Shown piece by piece: positions 38,572 through 64,000 of a stretch of 64,000 nucleotides of DNA. Below the pieces are notes generated by a model, which was not told the DNA's origin, did no database searches, and worked only from the letters and a program-made list of their open reading frames with translations. Position numbers and translations under genes: made by a program. Position 1 is the first letter of the stretch, and each line of letters opens with the position of its first letter. Location: assembly GCF_019393635.1 (NCBI RefSeq), contig NC_057863.1, forward strand, positions 6,052,191-6,116,190, in the 5' to 3' direction. The DNA is from Dromiciops gliroides. Its lineage: Eukaryota > Chordata > Mammalia > Microbiotheria > Microbiotheriidae.

Positions 38572-38812
38572 AGGAAACAGCAAATTTATGTGGTACTAGG
38601 TGATATACATCAATTTTTCATTGCTTCTGTGTTTAATATGGCCCAAAATAATGCATGGTTTGTACGGTCTGTGTAAGGGCTAGCAAATCCAAGGGGCTTG
38701 AGCTCTGCCCACAAAGAATACACCAAGCTCAATTCTTTAGGAAGTGATGTCCCGGGAACCCGGGTTAGGATTGGAGCTCTGTGGATTTTTCCTATTGGGC
38801 TAGAACTGGGGT

Positions 38813-38820
38813 TATATACA
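38813..38820 (-). promoter_or_regulatory. Pumilio-type element TGTATATA in the 3'UTR
   Basis: The minus strand reads TGTATATA, a perfect Pumilio consensus, about 590 nt after the stop codon and upstream of the proximal polyadenylation signal. It would be present in short and long messages alike. Confidence 0.35.
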
Positions 38821-39408
38821 TAGCATGAATTTCTCTGCTTTCTGTTATTCCAGAGGGAAAGATTCCGATTGTGCCATTAGACAATTCATTTGTCCTTTTG
38901 TCCCTTTGGATGTTATGCTTTTTTGGTTTGTTCTATACTTCATGAAGGAGATGCAGCTTCTTGCAGACCAGAGTAAAACATCATCTCTCACAATGTCATC
39001 CAGTGCAAAAATAACTGAAATGATTTCTTCAGGAGTTTTATCTGTGTGGCTGCAGCCAAGGCCTCCTTCAATAAAATTTTGGGGCATCAAAGCCTACTCT
39101 TCCCTCTGCTAGTGTGGACCCAAATGGGATTTCAAGGATCTCTGAAACTGACCCCTCGCCCCCAGGACGCAGCTGCATTGAGGCAGTAGCACAGCTCTTC
39201 AGATTATCATACTGCCCAAGCGAGTTGGGAATTAGAACCTTTGAAATGAACAAATACTTTGAATGGCTAGAGGGGCATTGAGAGGAGAAAGTCTGGCAAT
39301 GTGAATTAGAAAAAAAACCAAAACAAAACAAAACAAAATAAGGAAGGCATCGATAGAATCCAGTAACATTTGACTACAGGAGTCACATTCAACGTCCATT
39401 CTCTGTCT

Positions 39409-58510
<19,102 letters not shown>

Positions 58511-59204
58511 CTGGAGAAGGGAGGGAAAGAAAAGAGAAAGCTGCTGTCACCCCAACTCTTCTTGTTTACAGGGTACCCAGAGGTGCTCCCAGGCCTGTCC
58601 GGTATAGAGGGTTCAAGTATTATTCCCATTTTTTAGATGAGAAAACTGAGGACAATAAAGTGAAATAGCAAAAAGGGGCATTTATCTAGAGCTTCAATTC
58701 TGAAACACACACAAAACCACACATATATGTACATATATGTACTATGTGTATGCATGCACGCATGTACATAGACATAGATTTGTGTATATACACACATATG
58801 TCTGTATATAATCTCATTCGAGCCTTGCAATCCCAATGGTAGGTAGGCCTAGCCCATGTTACAGGTGAAGATGCTGGAGATCAGCAGAAACATCAACTTT
58901 ATTGAGAGCTTTCATATTTGCAAAGCACTTTACACATATTATCCCTGCTGCCCATCATCACAACCCCAAATTACAGGCTTGGATTGTGAGGTTCAGAGAG
59001 GTCCAAGGTCCGAAGTTCTGTCAGTAGGAATCTGAGCCAGCTCTTCCTGTCTCCAAGAGAACATGACAGCTGCTGTCCTACGCGGCTTCCTCTCCCTAGT
59101 CACGCAAGCCCACAATCTGGCACGGAGGAGGCACAGTGCCAGGTGGGGGAGATGCCAATACAAGGAAAGAAGCGGTCTCTCTTGGCAGGGAGTGATGTTG
59201 CAGG

Positions 59205-59457
59205 GGAGCTGTTATTCAGCCCCTTCACTCACACCTGACTCTCCATGACCCTAGATGGAATGTTCTTATCAAAGATGCTGGAGGGGTTTGCCATTTCCTT
59301 CTGCAGCTCGTTTCACAGATGAAGAAACTGAGGTAAACAGGATTAAGTGACTTGCCCAGGGTCACCCAGCTCATAAATGTCTGAGGCCGAATTTGAACTG
59401 TGGTCTTCCTGACTCCAGGCCTGGTGTTCTATTCACTGCACCACCCAGCTGCCCTTA
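59205..59457 (-). mobile_element. MAR1-like SINE (intron 4)
   Basis: ACTCTCCATGACCCTAGATG, GGAGGGGTTTGCCATTTCCT, AGTGACTTGCCCAGGGTCAC and the reversed head CACCACCCAGCTGCCC. Confidence 0.8.
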
Positions 59458-59459
59458 AA

Positions 59460-60030
59460 GGAGAGACAAGTATATCTGGCCTAAATACCAAGTCAATAAG
59501 TACAAACAGAGAGGGCACAGGCATTGGGAGGGGGGGTCAGGAAAGGTTTCCTAGCAGAGACAGGCCAGAGCTCCATCTGAAAGGAAGGGAGGACTCTGTA
59601 AGATAGAAGGGAGGAGAGAGCATCTTCCAGGAAGCGGGATGCCCAAGACAAAGGTGTGGCAGTGGGACCTGGGGAGTCCCATATACAAAGCAGAGAAGGT
59701 AACAAGAGGGACAATGCCCATTGAGGAAGGAAAGAGAGCTTGGAATCGGGTTGTGTGAAGCTGCAGCTGTTATAAAGGAGTTTCCATTTTAACCCAGAGG
59801 CAACTGTCTGAGCCGGGGAGTCCCATGATCTGGCCTTGGCAGCAATGAGCACAATGGCCTGGGACAGAGGAGACTCGGGCAAGGAGAACAGGACGGGAGA
59901 CGATGAGGCCTTGAACCAAAGCGGTGGCTGCAAGGGGAGACGTGGCCGGGTGTCACATGACGTGGAAGGAGAAAGGGCAGATGCGACACCTGACATGAAG
60001 AAGAATGAGAATCAAGGACAGAAAACACTG
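59460..60030 (-). mobile_element. L2 LINE fragment in CCDC50 intron 4
   Basis: Blocks typical of minus-strand L2 (AAGGTTTCCTAGCAGAGACA, GAGCATCTTCCAGGAAGC, TTGTGTGAAGC, GGGAGTCCCATGATCTGGCC) run in order from left to right. It starts right after a SINE. Confidence 0.5.
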
Positions 60031-60689
60031 CGATTCTGAGGGAGGAGGGGACGGGCGGGCGGGGGGCAGAGGACGAGTTCTGCTTTCACCATGTTGGCTT
60101 TGGGATGTCCATGGGACATCTACAGTGCCGTGTACCATCGGTAGTCGGCAATCTGGAGAGGAAGCTCAGGGGAGCCCATTACAAAGTCCATCATCTGTAC
60201 AAACATCTGTGCTGTGTTCCATCCCTTCACCCGGGTCTCCTCCTTCACTCTCGCTGGAGTTTGGCGGCCACCATTGCATTCTACATGTCCATTTTTTTTC
60301 CTGTAGGCCTTTCCTGTAGCCACCATCTTATAAACAAGAGCTCTGTCACTCTCCACCTGTGTTCCAGGCACAAGCAGAATGCCTCGTCTGCCATGGATGC
60401 TTTATCAATCTTGTTGAGCTGAATTCTTATAATATCTCCATGGGAGGAAAAATGGGGAAAATGATGAAAATGATACGATGGTCATTGTGCCCACACCGGC
60501 CTCTCTGTCATGGACACTTCCCAGGGCTCCTGGTCCTATCCTTTGGGGCCAAGAAAAACAAATGAAAGTTCCTTTTCCTGGGACAGCCCATGAAAGACTT
60601 GGACATGGTTAGCACACCCTCCTCACCCCTTTCCCCAAACATACACAATTCTTTGAACCAACCCTCCTGTGGGATAGTCCAGGCCCTCT

Positions 60690-60835
60690 GGTGTATTCCC
60701 AAGAGTCATGGCGTCACAGGTCTAGAGGGCATTTGGTCCAACTACTCTATTTTACAAATGAAGAAATGGACAGAAGGAAGGTGAGTGACTTGACCAAGGT
60801 CCCACAACTAGTGAGTGGCAAAGGGAAGATCTGAA
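60690..60835 (-). mobile_element. MIR-like SINE relic (intron 4)
   Basis: CATTTGGTCCAACTACTCTA, ACAAATGAAGAAATGGACAG and GGTCCCACAACTAGTGAGTG; a copy of the same class lies at 39960-40140. Confidence 0.5.
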
Positions 60836-61459
60836 ATTGAGTCCCAGTGGGAATCCGCTAAAACTTTTTGCTAGTCACATGACTGTAATGGAGTCCTTTA
60901 GCTTTTCTCAGCCTTATTCTTCCCCTCTGTTAAATGGGAATATAATTGATGTAGTCAGCCGGCATACACCCCCTCAGCCAGAGAAAGCTCTGCCTTCAGG
61001 GTGTCACGACTGGCACGGACTTGGCCAGACCTCAAGTCCTCTGCCCAGTCACACTGAAAAGATTCGAGGGCTCAGGAACTGAGGGAAATTTTGTACAAAT
61101 GGTTTTTGTTTCTCTAAGCGAAACCAGGGCTTAATTCAACAAAGAAACAGAAATGTGTGTGAGTGAGATAGCAAAAACAAGGGAGAAAATCCCGACACTT
61201 TGCCAAAATAAGCAAATCTAAACCATGGGAAAAGGTCACGGGGAAACTGAAGGATTTGGTGCCTCCAGCTCGGCTCTGCTGCCCTCTTTGCTCCTCCTGA
61301 GGCTGTGCCAATGTGGCCAGCTCACCTCCTGGCTACTGAGAATAACTGGGCCAAGGACCCAGAGCTGCCAGTGAAGCCCAGCCATCACAGTGCTGGTGCA
61401 GGGGCAGTACAAGAGAGGCATTTCAACAGGACACAGCTGCTGGATGACTAGCTGTCCTA

Positions 61460-61690
61460 GCTCAAGCATCCCAGACCTTCACAAGACCTTTCTTCATACC
61501 TCAGCTGACAGCCCTCCCCCCCAAAAAAAACAAAAAATATCTCACTTAGATGTTTATATCCTTGTAATTCTCCAGGGCATCTCCTCTCAGAGACTGTGAG
61601 TCTCCAATGGTGGTGGGGACTCTTTTCTTTCCAAGTGCCTAGCACAGGGTCTGGCATAGAATGGGTAATTTACAAATGTTTCTTGATTTA
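61460..61690 (+). mobile_element. L2 3' end fragment in CCDC50 intron 4
   Basis: GAGACTGTGAGTCTCCAATG, AAGTGCCTAGCACAGGGTCT and GGTAATTTACAAATGTTTCT are the L2 tail in the plus direction. Confidence 0.55.
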
Positions 61691-62839
61691 AATGGCAGAT
61701 TGGTTTCATGACCAGTGGCTGAATGATTGGGGAGAAAGGTAAAGAATCTCTGAAAGAAGAGATGCCCCAAGGCCTTGGGCTTTCTGGAGATGCCAGTTCT
61801 CTCAGAAGCTCAGAGGAAAAGAGTCCAACACAGGACAGTGCCTGGCACATCAGAAGGCCCTGACAGGGGCTTTTTTGCCTGCTGACAAACATGTCCATGA
61901 CATCTGTGACGCCCAACATTGTCTTCCACCATGGCTTAGGGAGATCTCTGCAGTAGATCTGACCCACTGGGCTTCCTCAGCCGTGGCCAGGGAATATCTG
62001 ATTTGGAAGGAAGAACATCTGTGGCTAAGGCAGTCCTTGAACAGAGATGCAGCCCTGACAAGCGGTCGCTCAGTCTCTAACGGAAGCCCTCCTGTGAAAG
62101 GGAGCTCGTTACCTGGAGAGGCAGCCCCGATCCTTAGCAAGTCTTTACTCCAACAACAATGAAATATCTCAGCCCTTTGACTGATGCAGCCAGTGAGCAA
62201 TGGTAACTTCCAAAGACTCCTGCTGAGACTCACTTACTGACTTTCAGGAGAGGAATAGAGCAAAGCAAACCTTCTCAGTTATGGACAATGTTCTGGCTGG
62301 GAGAGATTCATGGAAAGAAGGATGGGATCTAACGTGGGAGTTAGCAAGAGCTAACAATTATGTCCAAACAAGGAAACAATATTGAGAATCTTTTAAAATG
62401 TTTTCATGATCATTGGAGGAGAAATGGAGTAGCCAATAAAAGAGAGTATGCCTCAAAACCAGGAAGACCCTATTTCTCTTACTCATGCTGGGGGTGAGAC
62501 CCTGGGCAAATCACTGCATAGGAGCTGCTACTCTTCATTGGTAGATGGAGTTTACTTGTCTGGGAGTTCCCAAGACCAGTGGAATCACAGGTCTGTCCTC
62601 GTGTTCCCTATATCAAAATGAAATTTCCCTTCCAATATGTCACCCACAGATCCTTGGTATGATCTTTGGGGACCCATAGAACAAATAGAATGCTTTTTTC
62701 CCCATGAAAACCCACACATGCTCAGAGACGGCTATCAGATTCCATTTCTCCCCTCCCCCCCAAAAAAAGAGCCAAGTTTTCTCTTCTCCACATTGAACAG
62801 ATCCATTTCCTTCCAGCTCTCTTCACAGAACAATGAGGT

Positions 62840-63065
62840 TGGGAAGACAGAGGATAAAGAAAGCCATGTCGAGATTCAGGAGGAGTTGGGTTCGAATCTA
62901 ACTTCTAACACATACAAGATGTAGGAACCAGAAAAATCCCTTAGCCCCTTGGAATCTCAATTTCTTCATCTTTAAAAGGGAGACATAATCCCAAGTACTA
63001 CTTAGAGATTCAAATGAACTAACAATGTACGTCAAGTGCTTTGTCCACCTTAAGCCACTAAAGAA
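62840..63065 (+). mobile_element. CORE-SINE relic (intron 4)
   Basis: AGCCATGTCGAGATTCAGGA, TCTCAATTTCTTCATCTTTA and CAAATGAACTAACAATGTAC are decayed CORE-SINE body blocks. Confidence 0.4.
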
Positions 63066-64000
63066 AGACAAGTTACAATTACTATCACCCTGGCTTCTCT
63101 CCTCTGGACACTTTCCAGCCCCAAAATCATGGGATCCAGAAGTGAACTCTGGCTGAGGTCAGCCCAGGCCATCACCTCCCTGGGCTCCAATTGGTGCTGC
63201 TGATTATAGAGCAAGGAGAAGTGAAACAGCCTGGTGCTTGTGGAATGGAGTGTCTGGGTATTATGGGAGGAATCAATGGGTAAGGAATCCTGATGGGAGC
63301 TTGGGGTGGGGGGTGGGGATGTGGAGCAATGGGAAAAGTTTCTTAGATTTTCTGTGCTTTTTTTAAAGAAAGAATAAGTACATTGAAACCATTGGGGGGT
63401 GGGCAACCTTTAATCAAACTAACCAATAACTGAGGGGGGCACCTGGTGTGGAAGAGCCCCGCCCTTTTCTTCCTGGTCCCCAAGCTCTTCAGGTGTTGTT
63501 TTTGTTTTGGTGAATCAGGGCCAGCTGGGGTGTTACTGCCAAGGACAGAGCAAGGGGATGCTGGCTGGCTCCTTCTGAATGGCAGAAAAAACATTCGGGA
63601 GCTTCTCTGTGACCTGGCTCATGAGTCAGCTTTCCTCTGCCCTACTCCCAGCAATCTGTTCACAGCCAGAGTCTTGCATTATATTTCACAAAGGAGTCAG
63701 GAGGGAAGCATACATGTGCACGTACATACATGTATGCACATGCACGCACACACACACAGCCTTTGGGCCATTCTGTATGATGTGTGCTCCGTACTTGTGT
63801 AGGTGTGTGTATGTGTATATATAGGCATATGTAGATCCTGTTAATTCCTGCGGACTTCCACATTACCCCCTTGTAACAAATACCTCCTGCTCAGAACCCC
63901 CCCCCCCCCCAGCACATTGGCTAGGCCTACATACCCCCTTCCACACACATACACACATCAGGTGTCCCAAAGGCCTTACTGAAGTTTTTTAAACTTTAAT

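Larger units (their letters stand above)
32650..39408 (-). other. CCDC50: CCDC50 3'UTR (about 6.8 kb)
   Basis: From the stop codon down to a polyadenylation signal at 32674-32669 the sequence contains no recognisable recent SINE, in contrast to the dense SINEs just upstream in introns 10 and 11. A very long 3'UTR is typical of CCDC50 mRNAs. It carries an old L2 3' end near 34690-34850, a long GGA/GAA purine tract at 36057-36180 (UCC-rich in the mRNA), Pumilio-type sites and several internal AATAAA signals that could give shorter messages. The far end is inferred from the hexamer and the return of repeats, not seen directly. Confidence 0.6.
58511..64000. other. CCDC50 intron 4 (partial), no exon found
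   Basis: I looked on the minus strand for the expected preceding exon (EIAQEIQEKL-type helix ending before DIARLLQ) and did not find it. The stretch holds L2 and SINE relics, a short CA run and a poly-C run at 63897-63910. Confidence 0.6.

Noticed and set aside
61114..61311. Minus-strand frame with QPQEEQRGQQ, looked like a possible CCDC50 coiled-coil exon
   Set aside because: No match to the EIAQEIQEKL helix expected before exon 5 and no suitable splice sites around it.

Overview
The window is vertebrate nuclear DNA, most likely from a marsupial. Genes are spread over many small exons separated by introns full of SINE and LINE relics, there are many microsatellites, and there is no bacterial-style gene packing. 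The marsupial call rests on many copies of a tRNA-like SINE that begins GGGGCAGCTAGGTGGCGCAG and on longer relatives ending in (CAA)n, both typical of metatherian genomes. The species cannot be told from this sequence.

One protein gene is recognised: the 3' part of CCDC50 (coiled-coil domain containing 50, also called Ymer) on the minus strand. Reading right to left, eight coding exons lie at 58510-58393, 54918-54382 (the long in-frame cassette exon), 51747-51632, 51083-51039, 50942-50838, 47563-47485, 41475-41369 and 39428-39409. A long 3'UTR probably ends near 32650. Seven exon starts and seven exon ends carry AG and GT signals, and the codon phases join correctly at every junction except one: exon 10 is 79 nt where the phases of its neighbours need 80. 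The first exons (N-terminal coiled coil) lie beyond the right edge.

Layout: 1-32640 is the intergenic flank beyond the CCDC50 3' end, filled with decayed L2 LINEs, CORE-SINE (MIR/Ther-1-like) relics, one well preserved L1 3' end with target-site duplications at 24409-25031, and simple repeats. I found no gene there. 32650-39408 is the 3'UTR, which is poor in recent repeats. 39429-58392 holds introns 5-11, rich in younger SINEs, several with perfect 12-15 bp target-site duplications. 58511-64000 is part of intron 4, with more L2 and SINE relics.

The points most worth checking are the apparent one-base deletion in exon 10, which would cause an early stop in exon 11 unless an internal acceptor is used; the pair of ~190 bp direct repeats that bracket the cassette exon; a near-consensus CTCF core in intron 10 and its resemblance to the head of the marsupial SINE; and a long Z-DNA-prone tract just after exon 7. 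No undescribed multi-gene system was seen.
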